DNA of 12,382 bases from Temnopleurus reevesii. Its lineage: Eukaryota; Echinodermata; Echinoidea; Temnopleuroida; Temnopleuridae. Shown here one piece after another: positions 1-9,474 of the stretch (the first letter of the stretch is position 1; the number at the start of each line of letters is the position of its first letter). The DNA lies in the NCBI GenBank assembly GCA_036244855.1, contig BQKZ01007027.1:9610-21991 (forward strand), in the 5' to 3' direction. Below the pieces are notes generated by a model. The model made no database searches, had not been told where the DNA came from, and saw only the letters and a program-made list of their open reading frames with translations. Made by a program: the position numbers and the translations under genes.

Positions 1-85
1 CTCCTCTCGCACTCCGGTCGCTACTCTGCCGTTTGCGAGAATTCGCACGGCACCGGCGAGACGGAATGCATAGTCAAGGTTCAAG
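1..85 (+). CDS. Exon 1 (5' partial): C-terminal half of an intracellular Ig I-set domain
   Basis: Reading frame 1 gives 28 codons plus one base and is open to the window edge, so the exon begins upstream. The peptide contains HSGRYSAVCENSHGTGE, the F-strand/FG-turn signature of I-set Ig domains (usually D-x-G-x-Y-x-C-x-A-x-N-x-x-G), followed by a beta-strand G ending IVKVQ. The usual F-strand Cys (Y-x-C) is Ala here, with a Cys two residues later. A missing disulphide is tolerated in the intracellular Ig domains of muscle giants. The exon ends at donor CAAG|GTAAAA, leaving phase 1 (one base of a Val codon finished by exon 2). It is visibly GC-richer than the intron after it. Family: titin/twitchin/obscurin/MLCK-type cytoskeletal protein; the member cannot be fixed from this fragment. 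Confidence 0.85.
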
Positions 86-729
86 GTAAAATGCTCCCTC
101 TTGAGTCAGATTATTTGGAGCTTGATCATGGAGTGTTGGAAGTGAGACACTTTGTTGATAATCGTTGGAAGCAGCAGCTACGACTTCAAGCTCGCATGTA
201 GATTTTCCCATGCATGTTGACGCACATATTGCATGGCAAATCTTATCATTTTATATCTTATGCAACAGTGTATTATATGAAGTGCATTGCCAACATATAC
301 ATTCTGATGCCATTTGTATGCCATTTATACTGCCTAACTTCCTAAGTATTGTGATGCTACAAAATTATTAGCAAGATGAAAAGGTTTTTCAAAAATTCTT
401 CTCATCGCTTGATGACTCTTTCGAAAGTTTGTTCTGAAGTCATTTCCTTCTAGCTTATTAAATTGTCATTGTTTAGGAAGATGTCAAATCTCTCCCACCT
501 GGGCATTCGACATTCTTGATCCTTTTTATACTGATAATGATATGTTTATTTTATAGCCCATCACTATATGCACATACTCCACTGTGCTTAATACTAGGTA
601 ACATATTTTGGCTATAACTATTGAGCCAGCCACTAGCACTCGAGCATTTCAAGGAATGTATCCCAAACAGGTACCCTTTTTCAACTCGGTAGAGTACAGT
701 ACGATTTGGATAAGTTAATTATGGAAGGA

Positions 730-815
730 AATTAATGTCATGGATGGGATTCAAACCGCCCACTCTCTAGTTCAAAGATGAAAGTTGAAAACACTATAAC
801 AGGCCGCTTCCATAT
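730..815 (-). mobile_element. tRNA-derived SINE-like remnant
   Basis: Read on the - strand, 757-747 is GGTTTGAATCC, one mismatch from the Pol III B-box consensus GGTTCGAATCC. It is followed by CATCC, as in a tRNA T-arm 3' side. Just upstream on the same strand, CTTTGAACTAGAGAG resembles a tRNA anticodon arm and variable region. A decayed A-box-like stretch (about 815-795, GGCCTGTTATAGTG) lies about 44 bases before the B box, the spacing expected in a tRNA. No functional tRNA folds from this, so a decayed SINE head is the simplest explanation. Boundaries and target-site duplication were not resolved. Confidence 0.45.
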
Positions 816-1845
816 GATGAATGAAAAATAAGCTTTGACTTTGATTGCTAATGATTAAAGATTGGTTTCAATTTTCAAAGAATTTTTTAGTTTGCTAAGG
901 GTCTATCAGAAAGTGTAAAAATGGCAGTACATGGCACCAAAAATCAGAGATTTCATACTGTCATTTTTTTAGAGTCATAAGATTTGATTTTATGTTGTAC
1001 TTGACAGATCTTTTAATTCAAAATATCTGATCTCACAATATGTTAATATGAACTATGAAATGTAATGTGTATTTATATCAATGACAGTGGATTATAAGCC
1101 TTTTTTGTCATTGATGAATGGCGTATTGAAATGTAAATCAAACATTGTATATAAAATTATATAATCACTTTTTCATTGTTTATTTGATGTGATTTAAAAT
1201 TGCCATAATGAATTACTATCATGGAAACCAAATATTTAAGCAAGCATCATGAATTTTTAGCCACAGAGTTATGAAATAACAACAGAATCACAATAAAATA
1301 GTAATTCTTACTTTTTGCTAAAAAAAGATTACTTCCGGTTTCTTTTCATTTCTTTTATCAAAGTCTTTTTTTGCATAGTCATGCATTTAACTATATTGAA
1401 TGCATGAAAAAAAGTTTGTAAAGCTTTGTTTCTGAAGGTACATGAATAAATGCAAGAAATTTTCTAGTCATACAATAATTATGATTTCCAATGCTTTGAA
1501 TGATCAAATCATCTACGTTTACGAAGCATTAAATGGTGCTTCTATATGTATTGATAAGTTTTCTTTATATTGTTCATTTGTATTATGCAATGATTTAGAA
1601 GAGCATTATCAAATCTATATCATGATTCAGTGATAAGTGTGAGCTACTGTGCAAGATTGATGTCATTTTGAATAAATTTATATGAAAATGCATGATTGAT
1701 ATTTATTTCGTTTATATTATTCCAGCATTTGATCTTTTTCCTAAGTTATTACTTGCTTGTTCATATATTCAAATTTACTCAGCATGTCAGTTTGATTATA
1801 TTTATTCCAAACTGTCTGCACATCTCATTTCTTCGCATTTATCTT

Positions 1846-1887
1846 CCTCTGTTTCCATCCCCTCCCCTGGCCCTCTCTCCTCTCCCT

Positions 1888-1938
<51 letters not shown>

Positions 1939-1942
1939 TCAT
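1846..1942 (+). repeat. Pyrimidine-rich tract with (CT)18 microsatellite
   Basis: An uninterrupted CT dinucleotide run occupies about 1897-1932 (18 units). It sits inside a nearly pure C/T stretch from about 1846, and further pyrimidine-rich sequence continues less strictly to about 2170. Such strand-asymmetric tracts are common in introns; in RNA a CU-rich run is a possible polypyrimidine-tract-binding protein site. Long apparent reading frames across this block in several frames are products of the repeat. Confidence 0.95.
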
Positions 1943-2914
1943 ATTTCTTCCCTGACCTTTTGCTATTTCTATCTCTGTTTATCTATTTATTAATCTCCAC
2001 CTTATCTCTTATCTTTTCTCTTGCACTGTCCTCATTACTTTTTCTTCTCCATTCCATGCTGCAGACCCCCTTCCTTTTACATTTCTCAATCACATTTGCT
2101 TTTCTTTGTTTTACATTTGACCATAGCTCCCTGCTTATTTCTAGTATTTTCCTATTGCATTCTCTTTTTCCTTCCAATATAATCACTTAATAAACACAGT
2201 TAGGCTTTGCATTCTTGAATTGTGCATATGTTACCGCATGAAAGAACCACAAGTAACGTCCATCAAGCATACTATTCCCGACCATGTTGCATTTTACACG
2301 CTTTCGAGCTCACAGTTTTTCTTTCTGCATCCTGTCAACCATATTGCCCATCCAGCATTACGGCATGAATTTGTATATTCTCAGGTGAGGAACTAATGCT
2401 TGTTTTATCTTTATATCTATTGATCATTGATCTGTTGTTCAGCATGAGTTTTCCTAGCACATTCGCTATTGTAATCATTGAAAATGAAATTCAAGTCATT
2501 TTCTTTTTGTGCATTTTAGCAGCATTTGTAGAAATGAAATTGCAAATCCTGACTCTATACTAGACAAAATAGTAGATAATTTGTTCTATGGCTAGGTTTC
2601 ACTTGTGATTATGAACTACAATCAATATCCAAAGAGAAGTAAGTGATAAAAAATAGTGAATGTTGTCAATATTTTCCATATTTATTTGCCACAACTTTTT
2701 AGAAATAGAATATTAATCGTATGAGTATGTAACAGTTTGTTCTAGGCAGAAGTACATTAAATATTTGAGACTCACATATATTTATTTTTTTTAAAAGAAA
2801 TTAATTATAGTTTCATTGCTGCTACACTATTTGCACTCAGTTAAGCATTCTTGTAGAACTGTCTCTTTTCATAACTAATATCTGCTATGACCTCTGGGTC
2901 ACTCTCTCTCACAG

Positions 2915-3109
2915 TGCGCGACCCCAACAAGAAGCAGGAACACCTGGAGACGAGGTCAATGAGGAGACGGAAGGAGGTCTCTGACGAATCAACCGAGGAG
3001 TCAAGCTTCAGGGAGTACAAGAGCAGTCGCAGGTCAGAGGAGTCTTTTGAAGAATCATCGTCATCATCAACCAGGAGATCGAGGAGAGAGGCGTCATCGT
3101 ACGATGAAG
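2915..3109 (+). CDS. Exon 2: Ser/Arg/Glu-rich linker
   Basis: The acceptor is CTCTCTCTCACAG| at 2914 and the donor GAAG|GTGAGC at 3110, both good consensus. The exon is 195 nt (65 codons), phase 1 at both ends, and covers about residues 29-93 of the reconstructed C-terminus. It continues from the Ig domain with VRDPNKKQEHLETR and becomes low complexity, with SESTEE-, RRSEESFEE- and SSSSSTRRSRREASS-like segments. It shows no folded domain and is likely disordered. Basophilic (R-R-x-S) and acidic-directed (S-x-x-E) phosphorylation motifs are plausible from composition. Unstructured insertions between Ig domains are typical of the titin M-band region. Being 3n and phase 1-1, the exon could be skipped without a frameshift. 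An upstream ATG in the same frame (2887) lies in the intron and is not a start. Confidence 0.88.
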
Positions 3110-4053
<944 letters not shown>

Positions 4054-5889
4054 TGAAAAATTAAACCAATTTCCAATATTGTATGCACTTTAGAATAGAA
4101 TAGAATTATTCAAAATGTGAAATTGATTGATGAAACAATCTACATAACATTAAATTATTTCTTATATTTGACAAATTAGATTTATAGCTCAATGTTTTAA
4201 ATATAATTGAACCCAGTCTTTATTGTAGTTAGATCCAAGATTTTGGAAATCTTCCACTTAACCCTTTCCACACCTATGTTTAAGTTGACAATCAGATTAA
4301 AAAGCTGAGAGTCAAAGTGATAGTGTAACTACAGGTCAAATGTTTTGATTGTAGGTAAAAACAAGTTCATTTGTGTTTGTTTTATTCAGCTTTCTTGAAT
4401 ATGGCATGGAAAGGTTTAAGACCCCTTTAACATATATATATTGAGTGAACGTGGAATCGACTGTGCCTTTGAGTACCCTCTTTATATGTGTGTGTTATGC
4501 TGGGTTATGTGAGATAAAAGCCGTTTCTCTAGACTCTGATTTAAAATGAATAAATTATCATTGTATCAATTTCTAGAATTTTGGTCAGAATATCTAAAAT
4601 TAAAATGCATAAAGAGTGTAATTAAATAGGGTTTATCATACCTTATAATGAATTATTAGTAGAATGGTTAGATAAACAGTAAGGAAAATGATAATAAGAA
4701 AAAAAAGTAAAAAAGGGGATGAGAGGACCAAAATCTATATAATTTCAGTGGTTTATATATTCAGTGTTCTCCTGATAAGACAATTTTGTATGTGCAGTGT
4801 GCCATCTTCGGCTGATTTATTTTTCCTCAAGATTGTAAAGTATATGAAGCACTCTTTCTGGATGCAGATTGTTTTGTGACGTGTGTGTGCGTGTATACAA
4901 ACATATAACAGGATTGCAATTTCCTTGTACAGTTGAAGTGTGATTATATTCTATTTGTGTGAATTATATTTAAACGTTGATCAGAAAGTTATAGGGGTCT
5001 TGAAAATAGCAACGTTGCGAATGAGGAAATAAGTGTTGTCAAAAACATTGAAAATTCTACTTATTTTTTACATTAAAAAGACGCATTTTAAGATGATAAC
5101 ATTCAGAATATCATCTTCATCCTCTATATTAACTTTGAAATATTATTCTGTAAATGTGAATTTTCCAAGTATTGTAAAATGTTATTTGCATGTAGCATGT
5201 GTGTAAGTGGCAACAGGATGTGTATACATGTATATAAATATGATAGTAGAAAAAGGGAAAAAGAGAATAGGAGATATACAGTGTAGAAAACTGGTGTTAA
5301 TTTGTTAATTACACATACTTCTGTTTATGTCATATGCTTATCTCATATACTTGTACTAGAATTGTAGATCTACTATGATTATGGTATATTTGATAAAAGA
5401 ACACTACATTTTCTTTAGAAGATGTTTGTCTATATGTAGCTCTCTTCTTTTCAGGCTATAAGTTCTTTATTAGTAATGTATATATTCACAGACCCAATCT
5501 GTATTCCCTTTTGATTTCCATCACTTAAGCACTTTCTAGTTTGCGAGTGTAATTTACTTGGAGAAGTATCCCTCATAATATGGTGTCAGCAATTGTATCC
5601 CCACCTCCCCCATGAACCCTGTTCCATGTTCCTTCTTTACGTAATACTCTTCTCCATCCCATCATGAAGTGCAGCCCCAAATGATGTTTTGTGTTTGTAA
5701 CCTGTTTTCAAACCAGTTCAAATTATTAAAATGTCTAATTTCTTTATTTATTCTTTTAGTTTACAAACAAAATTTGAATATATTATTTGATTAATCTTCT
5801 GCGAGATTTTCATCCGTTCTACTTTTTACATGTGACAGACAGATGATTCATACAAACATATTGAGAATCTAAACCAAGTCTCATCAGAT

Positions 5890-5901
5890 CCCCCCCCCCC
5901 C
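5890..5901. repeat. Poly(C)12 run
   Basis: Twelve consecutive C on the + strand (G on the -) in otherwise AT-rich intron sequence. It is likely length-polymorphic and a common site of sequencing or assembly length error. Confidence 0.95.
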
Positions 5902-6542
5902 TAAAAATAGTTTTTTTTCTTACTCAAATCTGAACTAACTAAAATCTGAAATCAATGGCTTTTATTAAGAAATAATGTATTTGGAATAAGGAAAATCCAG
6001 CTTCTCTGTCATTTTATATAACTTTAAAATATTTCAAGATATTTTAAAAGTGAGCCAGAATTCACAAGAAAGTGCATTTATTTTGTAGTAATTAAAACAT
6101 GAGAAATGTTATTTTCAAAATAATATACAGTGTATTTTAATTGATATACAGCTGTATAAACATATTTTGTGTTATACAATTGTTACTCAAGAGTGGTTGT
6201 GTTACTATACATATATTAATCACTTGATTGAGATATGATTTCACAGCTTGATTTAGTATAGAGTCGAACCTCACTTTAAGGCCACCTATCTATATTTGTC
6301 ACAAATTTATTTTGCAGAAAATTGGGTCTATGCTTGTTTGTACAGAGAAAACTCAATCCCACTGCTGCCACCTAATTCCTAATTAGACAAATTAAATTAT
6401 GAAATGACTGGAACCCTTAAATAGATGAGATATCACTACCCCGCCACTTTATCAAATCACTTTGATGGAAAAAGGTTTTTTAAAAGGTCAAATGAGAAAT
6501 GATGAATAACAATTAAAGAAGAGTGCCATTGACAGATCTTTT

Positions 6543-6576
6543 GCCAAATCTGGTGGAAGCGGTGGGATTGAATTGT
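6543..6576 (-). mobile_element. tRNA-SINE 3'-end-like fragment
   Basis: On the - strand it reads TTCAATCCCACCGCTTCCACCA followed by GATTTGGC. This resembles a tRNA T-arm 3' side (TTCRAATCCCAC) plus acceptor strand and CCA-like end, then a short tail. A closely similar block, with nearly the same tail, occurs at 7679-7710, which argues for copies of one dispersed element. No A box is visible at the expected distance, so this copy is truncated or decayed. Confidence 0.4.
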
Positions 6577-6962
6577 TTCAATTCTTATGTTGCAATAGTC
6601 ATTGATACCCTTGTTCCAATTGCACATTAATTCCCTATAAGAACCTTTCTTTAGAGATCATTTGTCCTTAGGAGTCACTATTCTTCCCCTTGGATAGCCT
6701 TTTGTAGACAAATCAACTCTATTTCATTTATTCACTCATGAATGCAGTGACGGTGTACTTTCCTTCTACATTAAAAGAAAAGGACTGTGAATCAAAGAAT
6801 CATATACAATTTGAACATTTTTTTCCAGGTACTTATTAACCTATTGATTCTTAAATTATACAAGTTTCATAGGTTTGGGACATGAACCACTTAAATACAG
6901 AATACAACAAGTTAATGCTTACTGATGCCAATTTCTTTCTCTGTGTCTTGCCATTTGTGCAG

Positions 6963-7112
6963 ATGGGGAATCAAGAGAAGAGGTCAGTCAGCAGAGGTCA
7001 GAGTCTCATAGGAGAGAACAATCCAATGTTGTCGATGGCGAGGCTACCGGTGAAGTAGAAGCAGGTTACAGCAGTCGATCAGAACACAGAGAAACGACAC
7101 AGGAAGGAGATG
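6963..7112 (+). CDS. Exon 4: acidic/Arg-rich linker
   Basis: Bounded by acceptor TTTGTGCAG| and donor GATG|GTGAGA; 150 nt (50 codons), phase 1-1, residues about 146-195. The joined codon with exon 3 is Asp, giving DGESREEVSQQRSESHRREQ, then VVDGEATGEVEAGYSS and RSEHRETTQEGD. It is polar, rich in Glu, Arg, Ser and Gln, with no hydrophobic core or known domain; a disordered inter-domain linker is the natural reading. It is too fragmented by length to stand out as an ORF and was recognised from its GC rise, open phase-1 frame and consensus boundaries. Like its neighbours it can be removed without a frameshift. Confidence 0.85.
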
Positions 7113-7474
7113 GTGAGATGGATTATCCCTATTTACTACAGTATTTACTTAGGGGATATTTCAGTTACAAATCAGTTACAAGTTAACTTCAAATTAACAT
7201 CCATTCTTTAGTATTGGTTTAGGATCTGTTCATTTGAAAAGCAATTTATGCAAACATGAGGAATTTGATTGGCCTTTTATGATTTATTGAAATTTGCAGT
7301 CCTCACAACTTTCTTGTATTATATTCATACTTGTTCAGGGTAGAATAAGAGAGTCATGTGGAAATGCAATCAACTATATCATTGAGAAATCATAAACTGT
7401 AATATGAAATTTGTATCCTCCTCTACTTAGAGTAGTATAATATGCAAGTTTTCTACAAAGTAGATTGCATTATC

Positions 7475-7500
7475 ATTTAACACTGGAATTTAACACTGGA
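7475..7500. repeat. Perfect 13-bp tandem duplication
   Basis: ATTTAACACTGGA occurs twice head to tail with no mismatch. It is probably a recent slippage or end-joining duplication in the intron. Confidence 0.95.
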
Positions 7501-7678
7501 ATAATAACGATGATAATATAATGAAACAGTTCATATAGCAATCATATACAGACAGTTAACACAATACTACAAATATGTCTCAGCAGATTGCCTGACAACT
7601 CATTACTAGCAATTTTTCCTACCATTCCCTTGTTACCTTGCTGAAAGATGTAAGGAAAGCGCAGCTAACATATCATAA

Positions 7679-7755
7679 GCCAATTTGGTGGCAGAGGTGG
7701 GATTCAATGTAAAATATCTAAATATCATTTAGGGATTCCCATCTAAGCTAAGAAA
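7679..7755 (-). mobile_element. tRNA-derived SINE-like remnant with A and B boxes
   Basis: On the - strand, 7750-7739 reads TAGCTTAGATGG, one mismatch from the Pol III A box TRGCNNAGYNGG. Forty bases further, 7710-7700 (ACATTGAATCC) is a degraded B box, followed by CACCTCTGCCACCA as in a tRNA acceptor strand plus CCA. The spacing is close to that of a tRNA. Between them 7718-7732 is a 6-bp stem with a 3-nt loop. The 5' acceptor side does not pair with the 3' side, so it is not a working tRNA. The 3' part recurs at 6543-6576. Confidence 0.45.
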
Positions 7756-7846
7756 TCACCTATCCACAATATTCAGGGGGGGTTCCTCTCTTTTATGGCA
7801 TTTATAAACTTCTAACATTATTTTTGTTACTTAACCATGCCAACAG

Positions 7847-7999
7847 GGCCAGCCCAGACGACAGGAGAGATTGCAGTTGCAGAAGGTGAGATGCAGGCTG
7901 AGATGGAGCTAGACCTCACTGACCCCGATGCACAGGTCAGAGTGACCGGTGATGCTGCTGAGTCTGCTGCTACTATGGACATAGCTGAGGGTGAAGGAG
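7847..7999 (+). CDS. Exon 5: acidic, Ala-rich linker
   Basis: The acceptor is CCAACAG| at 7846 and the donor GGAG|GTGAGT (strong) at 8000. The exon is 153 nt (51 codons), phase 1-1, residues about 196-246. It reads GPAQTTGEIAVAEGEMQAEM, then ELDLTDPDAQVRVTGDAAES and AATMDIAEGEG. It is acidic, with alternating hydrophobic and acidic residues but no recognisable fold, and leads directly into the last Ig domain. It is frame-neutral if skipped. Composition changes along the linker from basic/Ser-rich (exon 2) to strongly acidic (exon 5). Confidence 0.85.
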
Positions 8000-8053
8000 G
8001 TGAGTGGTTTTGATTCAGTTATTCATTCAATAAATAAGCACTGAATTCACCTA

Positions 8054-8212
8054 AAAAATATACCTGATTGATATTCGTCCTGATGGGTCTCAAAATTTAC
8101 ATCAGTTAAAGAGGGAGAGGCTGCAGATTTTTTGTCTTCAGCTAGAGAGTCTTGCTGAGGTCAATGTTAGATGAAACCTCATCTTTCTTTGTTCTACTCT
8201 TCCACCTATCAG
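8054..8212 (+). pseudogene. Exon copy 0: most diverged relic
   Basis: The second half aligns clearly with exon 6 (ACATCAGTTAAAGAGGGAG, GTCTTCAGCTAGAGAGTC, GCTGAGGTCAATG). The first half is barely alignable and no acceptor is left at the expected place. An insertion in the TTTTTT run shifts the frame. It has no coding potential as an exon. Confidence 0.65.
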
Positions 8213-8316
8213 GTCCAGGCAACCTATGCCCAGTAGTTTTCAACAGACCTGAATCTGTACGAGATGAAGGATGGTCAGCTGTCAACTTCTGCCTACAGCT
8301 AGAGAGTCGTGATGAT
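8213..8316 (+). pseudogene. Exon copy 1: half-Ig exon lacking a donor
   Basis: A strong acceptor (CTCTTCCACCTATCAG|) precedes a phase-1 frame reading GPGNLCPVVFNRPES, then VRDEGWSAVNFCLQLES. It stays open but carries more substitutions than copy 2, including Gly to Cys and a lost EEGG turn. Where exon 6 has its GAAG|GTAGGG donor, this copy has GAT|GTCAAT, which is not a usable consensus and not frame-neutral. Splicing here and reading through copies 2 and 3 would hit a stop at 8620-8622. It is probably a pseudo-exon; an alternative terminal or nonsense-mediated-decay exon is possible. Confidence 0.6.
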
Positions 8317-8371
8317 GTCAATCAATGTTTCATAAAATCTAATCTTTCTTTCTATTCTTTCATCTATTTAG

Positions 8372-8497
8372 GTCAAGGCTATCTAGGCCCAGTGGTTCTG
8401 AAGAGACCTGAATCTATAACAGGTAAAGAGGGAGGAGCTGTTGACTTCTGTCTACAGCTAGAGGGTCCTCCTGTTGTCAATAAATATTACTCAAGAC
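8372..8497 (+). pseudogene. Exon copy 2: half-Ig exon, open, with a new internal donor
   Basis: The acceptor CATCTATTTAG| has a long pyrimidine tract. The phase-1 frame reads GQGYLGPVVLKRPES, then ITGKEGGAVDFCLQLEG, very close to exon 6. Several differences from exon 6 are synonymous (TAT/TAC, GTG/GTT, CTG/CTC), suggesting it was once a working exon. The normal donor position is GTT|GTCAAT, which is unusable. Two alternatives keep phase 1: a strong AACAG|GTAAAG at 8423 (51-nt exon, 8372-8422) and a weak AGAC|GTAACC at 8498 (126-nt exon). Whether any is used is unknown. Confidence 0.55.
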
Positions 8498-8532
8498 GTA
8501 ACCTTTGTTTTTTCTATTCTTCCACCTGTCAG

Positions 8533-8640
8533 GTCCAGGCTACCAAGGACCAGTTGTCCTCAAGAGACCTGAATCTCTATCAATTGAAGAGGGAGGAGCT
8601 GCCGACTTCTGTCTCCAGCTAGAAAGTCCTGCTGAAGAAG
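8533..8640 (+). CDS. Exon 6: N-terminal half of the last Ig I-set domain
   Basis: Acceptor CTTCCACCTGTCAG| and donor GAAG|GTAGGG; 108 nt (36 codons), phase 1-1, residues about 247-282. It reads GPGYQGPVVLKRPESLSIEE, then GGAADFCLQLESPAEE. This matches strands A-C of muscle I-set domains (PxFxxxLxxxxVxEGxxAxFxC), including the B-strand Cys (FCLQLE). The domain is completed by exon 7 at VTWNF, so the intron sits just before the C-strand Trp, a common position in such genes. It is the last and only fully spliceable member of the tandem array. Its phase matches exons 5 and 7, which is why this copy is chosen. Confidence 0.87.
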
Positions 8641-9474
8641 GTAGGGTTGGTTTCGCCATTCATCATCTTGTGTTCTTGTTCCGCTTTCTTTGATCGTCAA
8701 GAATGATATTGAGTAGCTATATGCAGGTGGCCTTCACTTATCAACTGCAAACATTTTGGAAGTTAATAACATAGGTTAAACTGAGAAGCCACAATGCAGG
8801 ATTTTTTCCTACAAGATGCTGGTGTACAAAAGTATAGGCAAGTGGGAATTTTCGTGCAATTTTCTCACTATTTCAGGACATGTCATCTTCTCTTTGTGGC
8901 ATCTCTGGTTAAATGACCTCATTAGCAATTTCATGAATGATAAATGTCAAACCTCCTATATGTGGTACCATCCTGAAATAACTTGTAGTGTTGATTTCAG
9001 TTCATATGGATAGTTTGAATGATCATGTAATATCATGGCTTGTGTAGATCATAAGGTGGAGTGCCAAAATTTAGAGGTTTGGAGTAGATGTTCAACAAAT
9101 TGATTACAGCATAGAATTGCCATTATGTAAGTTTGAAATTGATGTACATGAAAGTTTACATTAAATGTATATTCATAATCCCTCATAAATCCCTCAAAGA
9201 TGTCATAGACATATAAAATGTATGAAACACATTTATGGTTTTCTGCCATAGATAAGTGTATGTCTAAATATCTGAAACTCATAGGTATTTCGTTTTAATG
9301 AATTTTGTGTTACTTGTTTTTATTTTAGGAATTTCTAATTAATTGTTTCTTGTAATGATTGACCTTCACTTGAATTAAGTCAATTTCAAATAGAGTTATT
9401 TTACCATATTTTCCCAATTTAGTTTGATTTAGTAACTATTATCTTTTCTCTTTCTCAAACCCTTCACCTTATAG
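8641..9474 (+). other. Intron 6 (834 bp, phase 1)
   Basis: AT-rich from donor GTAGGG to acceptor CCCTTCACCTTATAG at 9474, which has a good pyrimidine tract (TTTTCTCTTTCTC). Short open frames on both strands here (8816-9013 +, 9049-9282 -) have no recognisable domain and no consistent boundaries. Nothing else was recognised. Confidence 0.8.

Larger units (their letters stand above)
86..2914 (+). other. Intron 1 (2.8 kb, phase 1)
   Basis: AT-rich sequence between donor GTAAAA at 86 and the acceptor ending CTCTCTCTCACAG at 2914. It holds a tRNA-derived SINE-like remnant near 730-815 and a long pyrimidine tract with a (CT)18 core near 1846-1942. Open frames inside it (for example around 165-371, 1442-1633 and 1692-2190) are AT-biased or run through the CT repeat. 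They have no domain resemblance and no suitable phase-1 splice boundaries, so I treat them as non-coding. Confidence 0.8.
7113..7846 (+). other. Intron 4 (734 bp, phase 1)
   Basis: AT-rich. It contains a perfect 13-bp tandem duplication (7475-7500) and a tRNA-derived SINE-like remnant on the - strand (about 7679-7755). It ends at acceptor CATGCCAACAG, whose pyrimidine tract is modest. No further exon was recognised. Confidence 0.8.
8000..8532 (+). other. Intron 5 (533 bp) containing duplicated exon copies
   Basis: From donor GTGAGT to the acceptor ending CCACCTGTCAG at 8532. About 480 of its bases are three decayed tandem copies of the downstream exon with its pyrimidine tract; the short 5' part (8000-8053) is plain AT-rich intron. 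Two extra acceptors within it (8212, 8371) look as good as the one assigned. Confidence 0.75.
8054..8640 (+). repeat. Tandem array of four half-Ig exon copies (about 160 bp unit)
   Basis: The unit is a pyrimidine tract, an AG acceptor, about 105 bp encoding the first half of an I-set Ig domain, and about 50 bp of flank. Exon starts at 8213, 8372 and 8533 give periods of 159 and 161 bp. An older copy ends at 8212, and its clear similarity starts near 8098, weaker from about 8054. Conserved landmarks in the three later copies are AGACCTGAATCT, GACTTCTG-like and CAGCTAGA blocks. Only the last copy has a normal donor at the exon end. This is tandem exon duplication followed by decay or specialisation of the upstream copies. 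Confidence 0.88.

Noticed and set aside
1692..2190. Long open frames with Ser/Leu-rich peptides on + (and a Lys/Arg-rich one on -)
   Set aside because: They run through the (CT)n microsatellite and pyrimidine tract, which is stop-free in several frames; there is no domain and no boundary signals.
2383..2400. Strong donor-like CTCAG|GTGAGG in intron 1, suggesting a missed exon
   Set aside because: Candidate acceptors upstream give either a stop in the required phase or a 29-nt exon that would break the frame.
7679..7755. A functional tRNA gene on the - strand
   Set aside because: The 5' and 3' acceptor strands do not pair and the cloverleaf is incomplete; a SINE remnant fits better.
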